Shown: in pieces, positions 34,557-44,628 of the stretch | Layout: every line of letters begins with the position of its first letter | Position numbering within the stretch: position 1 is the stretch's first letter | NCBI RefSeq assembly: GCF_009856415.1 | Contig: NZ_WMEZ01000002.1 | Location: forward strand, 620,001 to 684,000 | Source of the DNA: Halobacillus litoralis | GTDB taxonomy: Bacteria; Bacillota; Bacilli; Bacillales; Halobacillaceae | DNA: 64,000 nucleotides | Direction: 5' to 3' | Program-made: the position numbers and the translations under genes | The notes under the pieces: model-generated | What the model saw: the letters and a program-made list of their open reading frames with translations, nothing else | Told to the model about the DNA's origin: nothing | Database searches by the model: none

Positions 34557-35094
34557 GAATACTTGATTTCGAGATTTTTGTTGAGTGGATGGGGCTGCGG
34601 GGAATGACTCGCTTTCCGCGGGAGCGCGGTGAGCCTCCTCGGACTGCGTCCTGTGGGGTCTCACCCTGCACTTTTTTCCCGCAGGAGTCTCGCCACTCCC
34701 CTCCGCCCTTTGCGATATAAGTGTCTCGAAACCACTTCTAAAAAATCAGCTTGTATGGTTGTGAGAAGTGGAACCCCATACAGGGTAAAACAACTTCCAA
34801 AACCGCTGCTCTCTAGTTAAAAAAATCTCTGAATGCTGGCTTAAATGCTTGCTTAACAAGTATATACACCTGCGCCTCTCTTAGGTATGAAAACATAAGT
34901 GGTTTCGAGACACTTATAAAGTTAAGGGGCGGAGGGAAACGGTGAGACTCCTATGGGACGTGTGGGACAGGTGAGACCCCGGAAGGCGTAGCCTGAGGAG
35001 GCTCACCGCCCGCCCCATGGAAAGCGAACCTTTTCCCGGAGCCCCTAGAACCACACAATCTTCTCGAAACTGAGTCTTCCACAATCGGGAGCTT
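34557..35094. repeat. Composite intergenic repeat D
   Basis: Fills the gene-free stretch between the convergent yjiH-like and DJ-1 genes. Left unit: type 1b core between TTTCGAGA (34567-34574) and TCTCGAAA (34724-34731). Spacer 34735-34900 resembles no other copy clearly. Right unit: an inverted type 1a core between TTTCGAGAC (34903-34911) and TCTCGAAAC (35062-35070), without the 160-bp module. The right outer end is GAGTCTTC (35072-35079) then ACAATCGGGAGCTTA. Confidence 0.9.
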
Positions 35095-35100
35095 ATATGG

Positions 35101-35139
35101 AAAAAACCGCTAAGCTTTTGGGGGGCTTAGCGGTTTTTT
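35101..35139 (-). terminator. Intrinsic terminator of the DJ-1/PfpI gene
   Basis: A perfect 15-bp stem (35101-35115 with 35125-35139) made of AAAAAACCGCTAAGC and its complement; it includes the stop codon and is symmetrical enough to act in both directions. Confidence 0.92.
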
Positions 35140-35792
35140 AGGAGTTCGAGCATTTTTTGTGCTGTTGACAGGCTTGACTGTGGGTTTTGTCCGGTGACGA
35201 AGGGATCGTCGCTGACGACGTGATCCGAGTAAGCCTCACCAGAATCAAACTCTGCTCCCGCTTCCTTCAAACGGTCTTCCAGCATAAACGGAACAACGGA
35301 ATCGAGTCCCGTTTCTTTTTCTTCCTCGTTCGTAAAGCCGGTGATCTTTTTACTTTCCACAAGTGGCTGGCCATTATGATCCTCAACGCCAACAAAGCCT
35401 GCAGGTCCATGACATACAGCACCAATGACTTTTCCTTCTGTTAAAAAGTGCCGGAGTAATTCTTCAAGCTCATCATTTTCCGGGAAGTCGACCATCGTTC
35501 CGTGCCCCCCGCAAAGAAAAATTCCTGCAAATTCTGTTGGGTCTACTTCGGCTAGAGGAACGGTTTTATTGATGGGTTCCATGACGCCGTCCCAAACCTT
35601 CGGCAGTCTATTGCTATAGCTGTTCGGATCGATGGGCGGACGTCCTCCTTTGGGGCTCGCTGCTATGACTTCATAACCCGCTTCCTTGAACTCCGTTGCA
35701 GGCTCAACAAATTCCTGAAGCCATAATCCTGTTTCATGTTTTCCGTCCAATTGGTCCGCATTCGTCACAATCATTAATATCTTTTGATCCAT
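35127..35792 (-). CDS. DJ-1/PfpI family protein (Hsp31-type)
   Basis: A 221-residue class I glutamine-amidotransferase-like protein of the DJ-1/PfpI superfamily, probably a glyoxalase III- or chaperone-type stress protein. The nucleophile elbow is GAVCHGPAG (C127, H128), with a conserved Glu in ETGLWLQEF (E20) and the GGHGTMVDFP loop. The ATG at 35792 has AAGGAGG 9 bases upstream. Monocistronic. Confidence 0.92.
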   Translation of the reverse strand: MDQKILMIVTNADQLDGKHETGLWLQEFVEPATEFKEAGYEVIAASPKGGRPPIDPNSYSNRLPKVWDGVMEPINKTVPLAEVDPTEFAGIFLCGGHGTMVDFPENDELEELLRHFLTEGKVIGAVCHGPAGFVGVEDHNGQPLVESKKITGFTNEEEKETGLDSVVPFMLEDRLKEAGAEFDSGEAYSDHVVSDDPFVTGQNPQSSLSTAQKMLELLKNR

Positions 35793-35849
35793 GATCAGCA
35801 ACCTCCTTGTCCATATCCCTCCTATTATTTACAAATGAAATCATTTCAA

Positions 35850-36662
35850 TCACAATACTTTTTTCATCCAAACCTGCTGCATTTTGGTTTCGAACCCTGC
35901 TTTCATCAATGCTTCATAGGCGGAACTCGTTTCAGGCATATTGAAGGCAGTGATGGTGGCATCCGGATAGCTGGAACGAAGGGTTTTCAGGCATTCCTTC
36001 CCCTTGTGTTCAGACTGTAGCTGAAATAATGTGATCTGCCCTTTCTCATTCCGTGTGAAGACTAAGCCACCGAGGATTTCTTCAGCATCCGTGACTTTGT
36101 AAAACTCCCCCTTATCTATGGAAAAGGGTTGATTCTGCCATGGGTATTCCCCTTTGGATAGTTGCTCCTTCCATTCACCTTCACTTATGGATTCTAAACG
36201 GTTCGGGGTTTCTCCTGTATCCCCTCCGGGTGTGGATCTCATGATGTGTAAATGATCCACTACTTGATATCCATACCTTTCGTATAAAGCAATCGCGGAT
36301 CGGTTATCTGATATCGCTTCTAATATAGCTACAGTGGCGCTCTCTTTTTCATACATAGATAAAGAGGAGTGAACCAGCAAGCGTCCCACTCCTCTTTTAC
36401 GATACGAAGGGTGCACAGCTGTCCCTCCGTTGTATGCCGTTTTTATTCCGTCGATCTCTTGGATGCCATTCAAAACGATCCCTACAGGCTTTTCTTCATC
36501 ATACACGATGAATGAATAAGCAGGAGATAATCGTTTAGAGCTGATCATTTTTAAAAATCCATCCAACTCCATTTGAATTTGGACCGAGTAATCTTGAAAT
36601 CCCTCATTCCAGGATGTAAGGGCATGGTCAAAAGAACAATCCTTCATAGACATCACTCTCAT
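35850..36662 (-). CDS. GNAT family N-acetyltransferase with C-terminal extension
   Basis: A 270-residue protein. Its N-terminal GNAT domain shows AVHPSYRKRGVGRLLVHSSL (acetyl-CoA loop) and SAIALYERYGYQVV. The C-terminal 120 residues resemble a degenerate second acetyltransferase-like domain without a clear cofactor loop. AAGGAGG lies 9 bases before the ATG. The substrate is unknown. Confidence 0.87.
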   Translation of the reverse strand: MRVMSMKDCSFDHALTSWNEGFQDYSVQIQMELDGFLKMISSKRLSPAYSFIVYDEEKPVGIVLNGIQEIDGIKTAYNGGTAVHPSYRKRGVGRLLVHSSLSMYEKESATVAILEAISDNRSAIALYERYGYQVVDHLHIMRSTPGGDTGETPNRLESISEGEWKEQLSKGEYPWQNQPFSIDKGEFYKVTDAEEILGGLVFTRNEKGQITLFQLQSEHKGKECLKTLRSSYPDATITAFNMPETSSAYEALMKAGFETKMQQVWMKKVL

Positions 36663-36721
36663 CAGGTTTCCCCTCCTTTAATTTCTACTTACACATTCTC
36701 TACAAAGGAGGGAAACCCTGC

Positions 36722-37738
36722 TTAGGACTGAAAAGAAGAATCTTTTTGATTGATCCGGTGCCACCATTTTTTCAAGAGCTGTATGCGCCCTTCTATAAAT
36801 GGCTGTGTCAGCGTGCGGATGATTCCGCTCGATAAAACATACACAATCGCTGCAGCTACAATTGCAAGACCTAAGACATCAAACACGTGGTCGACTTTGA
36901 ACCAATCGGCCTGCCGGAAAAATTGAATGAAGAACCCGTGCAGTAAATAAACGTATAACGTTCTTCCACCAAGGTAAGTCAACCGGTATTGAGTATTCGG
37001 CACCCAAGCAAAGACACTAATGGTCATGACCGCTGCAAGCACATAAACACCCAAACGGAACAGGCCTCCCATTTCAGGGCTTCCAAGCACCTCATACGAT
37101 TTAGAGCCGAGCAGCCACCCTGAGCTGAATTCTGGAAAGAGGGCGATGACGGAGGCAACGATGGCCATCACGACAAGGCTTGCTTCTTTCACTCGTCGTG
37201 TTCTCCATTTGTGGACATGTTCTTTCGTCAACCAATACCCCACAAGGAAAAACGGGAAGAAAACGAACGTCCGGGACAAGCTGAAATGATGCCCGATGTC
37301 ACTGAAGTACCCGACGAGCACCCCGATTTGCACGGCAATGGCCACTCCAAGGAATGGAGGGATCTTTTTGAACCAATACAACAGGATGTGCCAGCAGAAC
37401 AAGCTGAACAAGAACCATAGGGACCAGTGTGGATAGAAAATACCGCTCAAGGTCGCTCCTTTTCCAATGAAGAAGTAATACCCCGTATAAACGAGTTGGA
37501 AAATAAGATACGGTAAGATCAATTTTTTAGCTAATTGTAAGATGTAGTCTTTTTCTCCTGATCCTTTCGCAAAGAACCCAGCAAGAAAAATGAATGCAGG
37601 CATGTGGAACGTATAAATCCAAGTATATAATGTGTACATCGGCCTTGATCCGTCTGTAAATGGCTGAATGATATGACCAAAGACGACGAGAAAAATCAGA
37701 ACGAGTTTGGCATTATCAAAAAAGGCATCACGTTTCAT
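36722..37738 (-). CDS. Acyltransferase 3 family membrane protein
   Basis: A 338-residue membrane protein with about ten segments, of the acyltransferase 3 family (OafA/YrhL and fucose-4-O-acetylase-like). The N-terminal RDAFFDNAKLVLIFLVVFGH carries the conserved His; YTFHMPAFIFLAGFF carries another. Family members O-acetylate surface carbohydrates, using acetyl-CoA from the cytoplasm. The acceptor is unknown here and no polysaccharide genes are adjacent. Confidence 0.88.
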   Translation of the reverse strand: MKRDAFFDNAKLVLIFLVVFGHIIQPFTDGSRPMYTLYTWIYTFHMPAFIFLAGFFAKGSGEKDYILQLAKKLILPYLIFQLVYTGYYFFIGKGATLSGIFYPHWSLWFLFSLFCWHILLYWFKKIPPFLGVAIAVQIGVLVGYFSDIGHHFSLSRTFVFFPFFLVGYWLTKEHVHKWRTRRVKEASLVVMAIVASVIALFPEFSSGWLLGSKSYEVLGSPEMGGLFRLGVYVLAAVMTISVFAWVPNTQYRLTYLGGRTLYVYLLHGFFIQFFRQADWFKVDHVFDVLGLAIVAAAIVYVLSSGIIRTLTQPFIEGRIQLLKKWWHRINQKDSSFQS

Positions 37739-37871
37739 GTTGTCTCACCCTTCATTATCGATTAATCCTCTACTCCTTGTTTACCACATTCCTGTGCTTT
37801 TTAAGGCACTTTTATTCATTTTTAAACCATATGTAAACCAATTGTTATCTTCTGTTATGAATTGTTATGTC

Positions 37872-37901
37872 TAAAAAAGAGACACCCTTTACGGATGCCT
37901 C
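37872..37901 (-). terminator. Intrinsic terminator of the M29 aminopeptidase gene
   Basis: A 9-bp stem with G-U pairs (GAGGCATCC with GGGTGTCTC) is followed on the minus strand by TTTTTTAG. Confidence 0.7.
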
Positions 37902-37908
37902 GCTGGAA

Positions 37909-39150
37909 TCATTCGAAGTCGATGGCCCATGTACCTTTACGGAAGATCGCTTCAAATTCCCCTTCTTTTGTTTCACCGTCAATATTTAACTCCTCTGAAC
38001 CCATCATGAAATCTTCATGAATCAAACTGTCATTGACCCCGTGGGACTCCATTTGTTCTTTATTGAAGGATGAACCACCACGGATGTTGGTCGGGTAAGC
38101 TTTTCCTAAAGCCAGGTGACAGGAAGCATTTTCATCATAAAGCGTGTTGTAGAAAATGTGCCCGGACTTAGAAATTGGTGACTCATTGGGAACTAGAGCC
38201 ACCTCTCCAAGACGTTTGGCTCCATCATCGCTCTCAAGCATGTGTTTTAAAGTTTCTTCTCCAGATTCTGCTTGATAGTCGACGACTTTTCCATTCTCGA
38301 ACGTCAGTGTGAAGTTTTCGATCAGATTGCCTCCATAATTGAGAGGTTTCGTACTTGTGACTTTTCCTTGGACCCCTGTTTTGTGTGGCATTGTGAACAC
38401 TTCTTCTGTCGGAATATTCGGGTTGAATTCCGTCCCTTTCTCTGAAGTCGTTGAACCGCCATGCCAAATGTGGTTTTGGACAAGCTCGATGGACAACTCT
38501 GTGCCAGGTCCTTTATAGTGAAGCTTTTTGTATTGCTTCTGATTCAAATACTCTCGAGCCTGACGAAGCTTTTCATTATGCTCTTCCCATGCTTTGATCG
38601 GATCTTCCTGATCGATGCGAGTGATGTGGAAAATTTGTTCCCACAACTTGTCTTGCGCCTCTTCAGGGGAATGATCAGGGAACACTTTTTGAGCCCATGC
38701 TTCTTGTGGATAGACAATGATCGACCATGTGGTTTTATCGTTCATAATATAGTCTCTATACTTCGTGAGTGCTTCCCCACTGGCTTTATTCGCCTTAGCG
38801 ATCCGCTCTGAATCGATGCCTTTGAATAAATCAGGATTGGGTCCGTAAATGGATAAAAGCGCGTATCCATCCTTGACCATCTCTTCCAGGCCTTCCGCCT
38901 TCCATTTAGGGAAATTCTCAAGCACTTCCATCGGAGCGTTCTTCATTTTCATGAAACTGAGCACTTCATCATTCCACTCCAAGTGCACATTCTTCGCCCC
39001 TCTTCCATAGGCTTTCGCTGAAATCGTGCGGACGAGCTCAGCCGCTTCAATCGGAGCATTAATGATCAATCCTTGTCCTCTTTGTAGATTCACACCTTTT
39101 TTTAATGCAAGATCTGCATACTTTTCTAATTGTTTTTGATGTTTATTCAA
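37909..39150 (-). CDS. M29 family aminopeptidase
   Basis: A 413-residue metallo-aminopeptidase of family M29 (AmpS/PepS/aminopeptidase T type), which removes N-terminal residues from peptides in the cytoplasm. The N-terminal YADLALKKGVNLQRGQGLII, the metal-binding IPTEEVFTMPHKTGVQGKV, and SGHIFYNTLYDENASCHLALG are typical. Full length for the family. Monocistronic, with a terminator downstream. Confidence 0.94.
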   Translation of the reverse strand: MNKHQKQLEKYADLALKKGVNLQRGQGLIINAPIEAAELVRTISAKAYGRGAKNVHLEWNDEVLSFMKMKNAPMEVLENFPKWKAEGLEEMVKDGYALLSIYGPNPDLFKGIDSERIAKANKASGEALTKYRDYIMNDKTTWSIIVYPQEAWAQKVFPDHSPEEAQDKLWEQIFHITRIDQEDPIKAWEEHNEKLRQAREYLNQKQYKKLHYKGPGTELSIELVQNHIWHGGSTTSEKGTEFNPNIPTEEVFTMPHKTGVQGKVTSTKPLNYGGNLIENFTLTFENGKVVDYQAESGEETLKHMLESDDGAKRLGEVALVPNESPISKSGHIFYNTLYDENASCHLALGKAYPTNIRGGSSFNKEQMESHGVNDSLIHEDFMMGSEELNIDGETKEGEFEAIFRKGTWAIDFE

Positions 39151-39223
39151 TGTCCACCCTCCAACTTCTTCATTATCTGTCTATTATTTCATATCCCGGG
39201 GATGTTTCCTAGAACGAACGTCT

Positions 39224-40648
39224 TTACGCTTTATCTTTGAACATTTCAATCGCTCGTTCTCTCATCGTTTTATGGTCGACAATTGGTTCCGGATAGTCTT
39301 CCCCGACGATACATCCCGCTTCCTTCTGTTCTTCTTCTGTCATTTTAGATGGTTCATGGATGTGTTTCTTTTTTACGTTTTCAAGTTCAGGCAGCCACTC
39401 TTTGATGAAGCGTCCGTGGGGATCGAATCGCTCTGACTGCCTTGTTGGATTAAAGATCCGAAAGTACGGGACAGGATCGGTGCCCGTAGAGGCCGCCCAT
39501 TGCCAGCCCCCTATGTTGGAAGCAGGATCATAATCCACCAGCTGTTCAGAAAAATACCGTTCCCCTTCACGCCAATCCATAAGCAGATCTTTCGTCAAAA
39601 ATGAAGCAACAGCCATGCGCAAGCGGTTATGCATCCATCCCGTTTCATTCAGTTGGCGCATCGCTGCATCGATAAGCGGAAACCCTGTCTGACCTTCTTT
39701 CCATTTTCCAAGCACTTCATCATCATTGTTCCAGGGAATTCCTCTGTATTTTTCCACCATTTCTGTAGAATTAGCATCAGGATAGTAATGGTAGATCATG
39801 TTGTAAAAATCCCGCCAGGCCAGCTCAGAGATGTACGTATCCACCCCAGACGTGTTTTTCCTAAAATCCACGTCCTCTTCGATTTTATGATAGATGGTTC
39901 TAATGGATATCGCCCCTGTGCGTAGAAAACGAGACATCAGACTCGTCCCATCGATGGCAGGAAAATCACGCCGTTCATCATAGTCGTAAATGTCCTCATC
40001 CAGAAAATGATCCAGCCGCTCCAGCGCATCTTTTTCTCCGACGCCATCATACACGCCGGCTGTTTTTTTGATCAAATCATCATATGCGCGCTGGCCCTCA
40101 GAAAATGCCTTTCTCTCATCTAAAGCGGAGGAAGATAACTGATCATGATCCACCTTTTGGATGGCCGGCTTCTGAAGTTGTTTCCACTTCTTAAGGTAGG
40201 GAGAGAAAACTTTGTAAAATCCTCCATCGTTTTTCTGCACTTCATCGGCCCCGTGAAGATGGTGGTCGTTGTAAGAATAGACTTCAACATCCCGATTCCC
40301 TAAGTATTCAGTAATTGATTCATCCCGCTCTCTCCCGAACCCGACTTCGTCTCTATTGAAATAAAGCATGTCCACCTCTAATTCCTCCAACAGATGTCGG
40401 AACGCTTCTTCCGTATCTCCATGAATGAAATGGATTGGAGCCTTCCATTCCTCTGCCCTGTCTACGAGGCTCTTTAATGTTTGAAAAAAATAATCATGTC
40501 TCGGTGTGAATGATTCATTTAAAGATGGATGGATATGAAAAAACAGCACCATTTGATCGTCGTCTTTTGTATGTTCCAACGCTTTGGCTAAAGCGGTGTG
40601 GTCATTCAACCTTAAGTCTCTCCTAAACCATACAGCTCTCCTTGTCAT
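39224..40648 (-). CDS. phr: Deoxyribodipyrimidine photolyase
   Basis: Light-driven repair of cyclobutane pyrimidine dimers with FAD. It has 474 residues, a class I CPD photolyase length. The N-terminal Rossmann domain starts AVWFRRDLRLNDHTALAKAL; the C-terminal FAD domain shows TGFPLIDAAMRQLNETGWMHNR and WQWAASTGTDPVPYFRIFNP. GGAGGGGGAAGG precedes the ATG. Photoreactivation suits a sunlit saline habitat. Confidence 0.96.
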   Translation of the reverse strand: MTRRAVWFRRDLRLNDHTALAKALEHTKDDDQMVLFFHIHPSLNESFTPRHDYFFQTLKSLVDRAEEWKAPIHFIHGDTEEAFRHLLEELEVDMLYFNRDEVGFGRERDESITEYLGNRDVEVYSYNDHHLHGADEVQKNDGGFYKVFSPYLKKWKQLQKPAIQKVDHDQLSSSALDERKAFSEGQRAYDDLIKKTAGVYDGVGEKDALERLDHFLDEDIYDYDERRDFPAIDGTSLMSRFLRTGAISIRTIYHKIEEDVDFRKNTSGVDTYISELAWRDFYNMIYHYYPDANSTEMVEKYRGIPWNNDDEVLGKWKEGQTGFPLIDAAMRQLNETGWMHNRLRMAVASFLTKDLLMDWREGERYFSEQLVDYDPASNIGGWQWAASTGTDPVPYFRIFNPTRQSERFDPHGRFIKEWLPELENVKKKHIHEPSKMTEEEQKEAGCIVGEDYPEPIVDHKTMRERAIEMFKDKA

Positions 40649-40796
40649 CCTTCCCCCTCCTTCCTTCTTTACCCTTCCTTTTTACTTGTGGATATAAACT
40701 ACAGATCGCCACTTATCCACATGTGGACAATCTTCCGTGAAGTCTCGTGCTCTTTGATTAGCAGCGAAAGGCATCTCAAACCGGGGCCTCTTCGCT

Positions 40797-40832
40797 CAAA
40801 AAAAGGAGCTGACCAGCCCCCTGGTCAGCTCC
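40797..40832 (-). terminator. Intrinsic terminator of the rib operon
   Basis: A perfect 12-bp stem GGAGCTGACCAG/CTGGTCAGCTCC (40805-40816 with 40821-40832) is followed on the minus strand by TTTTTTTGAG, just after ribH. Confidence 0.95.
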
Positions 40833-40839
40833 TCCCCAT

Positions 40840-41307
40840 TTATTCGAAGTTTTTGAGCAGTGTTGCCATTTCGATGGCTGCCGTAGCTGCTTCCCAGCCC
40901 TTGTTTCCTGCCTTCGTACCCGCGCGCTCAATCGCCTGCTCGATCGTATCTGTCGTGATGACTCCGAAAATGACCGGAATGCCACTTTGTTGTGAGGCCT
41001 GTGATACACCTTTGGCCGCTTCGTTACATACATAATCGAAGTGTGGGGTAGATCCGCGGATCACCGCTCCAAGTGTAACGACAGCATCGTATTTTCCTGA
41101 GTTCGCCATTTTGCTTGCTACCAGTGGAATTTCAAAAGCTCCTGGAACATAAGCAACTTCAACGTCATTTAATTCAATGCCGTGGCGCTTGAACGCATCC
41201 ACCGCACCTTCGTATAACTTCCCTGTGATGAAATCATTGAAGCGACCGACAACGATTCCTACTTTCAATCCTGTGCCTACGAGATTACCTTCTATCGTTT
41301 TTACCAT
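40840..41307 (-). CDS. ribH: 6,7-dimethyl-8-ribityllumazine synthase
   Basis: Condenses 5-amino-6-ribitylaminouracil with dihydroxybutanone phosphate to lumazine and assembles into an icosahedral shell in Bacilli. It has 155 residues. [38 protein letters not shown] with the catalytic His, and [19 protein letters not shown] are all present. Last gene of the ribD-ribE-ribBA-ribH operon. Confidence 0.97.
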   Translation of the reverse strand: MVKTIEGNLVGTGLKVGIVVGRFNDFITGKLYEGAVDAFKRHGIELNDVEVAYVPGAFEIPLVASKMANSGKYDAVVTLGAVIRGSTPHFDYVCNEAAKGVSQASQQSGIPVIFGVITTDTIEQAIERAGTKAGNKGWEAATAAIEMATLLKNFE

Positions 41308-41329
41308 GTTTTGTTCATCCCTTCTAGTC

Positions 41330-42523
41330 CTAGTAGTGAAATAAGTGTCCCATTTTGGATTGCTTTGTTTTTAGATATCTTTCATTCTCTTCCCTGGATT
41401 CCATTTGGATTGGAACGCGATCTACAACTTCCAAACCAAAACCGCCAAGGCCGGAGATCTTTTTCGGATTGTTCGTCAGAAGACGCAGCTTTGTAATTCC
41501 GAGATCTTTGAGGATTTGTGCACCTACTCCGTAATCTCTTAAATCCGGGCCGAACCCTAGCTTTTCATTCGCTTCTACCGTATCCAAACCTTCTTCTTGA
41601 AGCTTGTAAGCTTGAAGTTTATTCATGAGTCCAATGCCACGGCCTTCCTGTCTCATATATAAAAGGACGCCGCTTCCATTCTCAGAGATCTGTCTTAGCG
41701 CATTGTGCAGCTGTGGACCACAGTCACAGCGGTAAGAACCGAATACATCACCGGTTAAACATTCCGAGTGGACACGGACAAGCGTCGGTTCACCCGGGTT
41801 GATTTCCCCTTTGACCAGGGCGATATGATCTTTGAAATCAATATCGTTGGAAAACCCGATTGCTCGGAAATCCCCGTATTCGGTCGGCATTTTCACTTCC
41901 ACTTCGCGTTTGACGTGGTTTTCTTTTTTATGACGGTATTGGATGAGGTCTGCAATCGTAATCATGGGAAGATCAAACTCATCCGCCATTTTTCTAAGGT
42001 CAGGCACACGGGCCATCGTTCCATCGTCTTTGATGATCTCACAAATGACACCAGCCGGGCGTGCTCCAGCAAGTTGGGCAAGGTCTACAGACGCTTCTGT
42101 ATGCCCTGCTCGACGCAGGACGCCGCCTTCTTTCGCAATTAAAGGAAAGATATGCCCCGGCTTTTGGAAGTCCGCTGCCGTCGTTTCTGGATTCAACATC
42201 TCCTTGATGGTCAATGCCCGTTCATCCGCAGAGATTCCCGTCGTTGTATCTTTGTGATCGATACTTACAGTAAAGGCTGTTTGATTGGGGTCTGAATTGT
42301 TATCGACCATAGGTACTAATTCTAAGTCCCGAGCCAGGTCATTGGTAATTGGTGCGCAGACAAGTCCGCGACCATGCTTGATCATGAAATTGATCATTTC
42401 AGAAGATGCATATTCAGCAATCCCTATTAAATCTCCTTCATTTTCACGATCTTCGTCATCACAAACAATGACAAGTTTCCCCTGCTTTAAATCTTCAATC
42501 GCTTTTTCAACTGAATCAAACAT
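41330..42523 (-). CDS. ribBA: Bifunctional DHBP synthase / GTP cyclohydrolase II
   Basis: Two riboflavin-precursor enzymes in one chain of 397 residues. The N-terminal DHBP synthase (about 1-200) has [11 protein letters not shown] and the [14 protein letters not shown] loop. The C-terminal GTP cyclohydrolase II (about 205-397) has the Zn-binding Cys in [18 protein letters not shown] and the [12 protein letters not shown] motif. Two adjacent ATGs exist; the one at 42523 has better spacing (7 bases) from GAGGG than that at 42526. It lies 13 bases after ribE. Confidence 0.96.
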   Translation of the reverse strand: MFDSVEKAIEDLKQGKLVIVCDDEDRENEGDLIGIAEYASSEMINFMIKHGRGLVCAPITNDLARDLELVPMVDNNSDPNQTAFTVSIDHKDTTTGISADERALTIKEMLNPETTAADFQKPGHIFPLIAKEGGVLRRAGHTEASVDLAQLAGARPAGVICEIIKDDGTMARVPDLRKMADEFDLPMITIADLIQYRHKKENHVKREVEVKMPTEYGDFRAIGFSNDIDFKDHIALVKGEINPGEPTLVRVHSECLTGDVFGSYRCDCGPQLHNALRQISENGSGVLLYMRQEGRGIGLMNKLQAYKLQEEGLDTVEANEKLGFGPDLRDYGVGAQILKDLGITKLRLLTNNPKKISGLGGFGLEVVDRVPIQMESREENERYLKTKQSKMGHLFHY

Positions 42524-42535
42524 CATTTCACCCTC

Positions 42536-43186
42536 TTATGCAAAGCCGTTGTCAGAAAGAAACTGTCTGGACAGTCTCGACTTCGGCTCTTCTTTATTTT
42601 GTCCGCTCAAAAAATGAGCCACGTATTTTCCGATCATGTCGCACTCAATATTGACACTGTCTCCAGGTCCTTTTGCACCGAGCACCGTGTGCTCCATCGT
42701 ATGAGGAATAAGAGAAATCGTCACTCTGGAGTCATGGACACCAAATACCGTCAGGGAAGTGCCGTCGACAGCGATGGAACCTTTATAAACGAAATATTGG
42801 ATAAGTTCTTCAGGTAGTTCAATTTCATAATAAACGGCGTTGGATTCAGGCTTTTTTGAAACGATTTTACCCGTTCCATCGATATGACCGGACACTAAAT
42901 GACCCCCGAACCGCCCGCCGGCAGCCATTGCCCGTTCTAAATTAACCGGTTCCCCCTGCTGCAGTTCATGAATGTTCGTAGCTCGGTAAGTTTCAGGCAT
43001 GACGTCAAAAGAGACCGTCTGCTCCGAAAAGCTTGTTACAGTCAAACACACGCCATTTATGGATATGCTGTCGCCTAATTTGACGTCTGTTAAAATTTCT
43101 TTAGCTGAAATGTTCACTTCGAGCGCTTCTGTTTTATTTTTAACTGACTTTAATGTTCCTATCTCTTCAACAATCCCAGTAAACAT
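42536..43186 (-). CDS. ribE: Riboflavin synthase alpha subunit
   Basis: Dismutates two lumazines to riboflavin. It has 216 residues in two homologous lumazine-binding domains, beginning MFTGIVEEIGTL and repeating near residue 98 as GGHLVSGHIDGTGKI. The start shares one base with the ribD stop (TAATG), so it is translationally coupled. GGAG lies 7 bases upstream, inside the end of ribD. Confidence 0.97.
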   Translation of the reverse strand: MFTGIVEEIGTLKSVKNKTEALEVNISAKEILTDVKLGDSISINGVCLTVTSFSEQTVSFDVMPETYRATNIHELQQGEPVNLERAMAAGGRFGGHLVSGHIDGTGKIVSKKPESNAVYYEIELPEELIQYFVYKGSIAVDGTSLTVFGVHDSRVTISLIPHTMEHTVLGAKGPGDSVNIECDMIGKYVAHFLSGQNKEEPKSRLSRQFLSDNGFA

Positions 43187-44283
43187 TAAGATTCTCCTTT
43201 TCTAACGGAAACAATTTTAATGTCATCCCCTATTTTTTCAGTCGAGACGATTTCAAAGGAGCTCACATTCTTTAACTGATGAATTCCTTTTCCGCCCACA
43301 GGAGTCAATGCTTCTTTTCCTCCAATTAACTTAGGTGCCATATACGTGACGGTTTCGTCGACTTTACCTGCACGTACGAACGCATCGGCAATCGTCGCTC
43401 CTCCTTCAACAAGTAAAGAAGTAACTTTTTGTTCTCCTAAATACCGGAGGACTTCTTTTATGGAAACCTGTTCACCGTTAAGCTGGATGATGGTGACATG
43501 TTCATATTTTTCATAGGCGTGCAAATCCTCTTTCTTCACATGATTGCCTACGAAGATCCATGTGGGTGCCGAGTCGTCCTGGATCAACTGAGAGGAAGGC
43601 GGCATTCGGAGATGGGTATCAAGGACGATCCTTTTCGGGTGACGGCCTTCTCCCTTTATCCGCGTCGTCAGTTTAGGGTTATCCATCAGCACCGTGTTGA
43701 TTCCGACTAGTATCGCATCTGAGCGATGTCTATAGTGGTGACCATCCAAGCGTGCTTCTTCTCCTGTAATCCACTGACTCTCACCTGTCGACGTCGCAAT
43801 CTTCCCATCCAGACTCATAGCAGTCTTCAAGCGGACATAGGGCTCTTTCTGTTGAATGAAGTGAAAAAAGGAAGTATTGAGCTCATCCGCTTCTTTTTTC
43901 AGCACCTCTGTCTTAACTTCAAGACCATGCTCTTTCATCAATCGAATCCCTCTGCCGGATACTTTAGGATTAGGATCGTTCGATGCCACCACCACTCTTT
44001 TTATGCCAGCTTCAATGACAGCTTCTGCACATGGGGGGGTCTGCCCATGGTGACTGCACGGTTCGAGGGTGACATAAATCTCCGCATCTTTCGCCTTCTC
44101 TCCCGCCATACGGAGCGCATGGACTTCGGCATGAGGTTCTCCTGCTTTGACGTGAACGCCTACACCCACGATTTGATTATGCTTAACAACAATGGCAGCG
44201 ACGGAAGGATTCGGACTTGTTTGACCAACTGTTTCCCGCGCCATGTCTATCGCGATTTTCATGTATCTTTCATCCCGATCCAA
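43186..44283 (-). CDS. ribD: Bifunctional riboflavin deaminase-reductase RibD
   Basis: Deaminates the pyrimidine intermediate and reduces its ribosyl side chain. It has 365 residues: a cytidine-deaminase-like N-terminal domain with HAEVHAL and PCSHHGQTPPCAE (Zn ligands), and a DHFR-like C-terminal reductase domain from about residue 150. I chose the TTG at 44283 with AAAGGTGG 8 bases upstream; the 30 extra codons of the longer frame run into the leader terminator. First gene of the rib operon, behind an FMN riboswitch. Confidence 0.94.
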   Translation of the reverse strand: MDRDERYMKIAIDMARETVGQTSPNPSVAAIVVKHNQIVGVGVHVKAGEPHAEVHALRMAGEKAKDAEIYVTLEPCSHHGQTPPCAEAVIEAGIKRVVVASNDPNPKVSGRGIRLMKEHGLEVKTEVLKKEADELNTSFFHFIQQKEPYVRLKTAMSLDGKIATSTGESQWITGEEARLDGHHYRHRSDAILVGINTVLMDNPKLTTRIKGEGRHPKRIVLDTHLRMPPSSQLIQDDSAPTWIFVGNHVKKEDLHAYEKYEHVTIIQLNGEQVSIKEVLRYLGEQKVTSLLVEGGATIADAFVRAGKVDETVTYMAPKLIGGKEALTPVGGKGIHQLKNVSSFEIVSTEKIGDDIKIVSVRKGES

Positions 44284-44319
44284 AACCTTCACCACCTTTT
44301 CCGTAAACCTGAGAAAATC

Positions 44320-44354
44320 AAAAAAACCCTGAAGAAGACAGACTTCTCCAGGGT
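44320..44354 (-). terminator. Leader terminator of the rib operon (riboswitch expression platform)
   Basis: The stem ACCCTGGAGAAG/CTTCTTCAGGGT, followed on the minus strand by TTTTTTTGATTTT, lies between the FMN aptamer and ribD. It should form when FMN is bound and stop transcription. Confidence 0.9.
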
Positions 44355-44427
44355 CGTTGAACGTAAATTTCATACACTTAAAAAAGGGTACACGTTACTT
44401 GAGCTTTTGTACCTTTACGTTTCTACA

Positions 44428-44571
44428 ACCTTCTCCCATCCAGACTTTAACTGTCGGCTTTGGAGTTTCACCAAATCAGGGAGAACCGTGCCTAACACTG
44501 ATTCTCCGTCGCGGGCTCGGAGCATATGCTCATTACCGCCGGCTGGGACTTTCACCCGACCCCGAAGGTTT
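44428..44571 (-). promoter_or_regulatory. FMN riboswitch (RFN element)
   Basis: The minus strand holds the conserved RFN blocks in order: ACCTTCGGGGTCGGGTGAAA, then CCGGCGGTAATGAG, GAGCCCGCGA, AGCCGACAGTTAAAGTC and TGGATGGGAGAAGGT. The first and last blocks pair to close the aptamer. FMN binding is the established function of this RNA class. Confidence 0.97.
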
Positions 44572-44599
44572 ACAATATACGATTATTTCTTACATCCTA

Positions 44600-44628
44600 A
44601 ATATATAGGAAATGAAGGAAAAGTGCAA
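44600..44628 (-). promoter_or_regulatory. SigmaA promoter of the rib operon
   Basis: On the minus strand: -35 TTGCAC, a 17-base spacer, -10 TATATT, placing transcription start just ahead of the FMN aptamer. Confidence 0.75.
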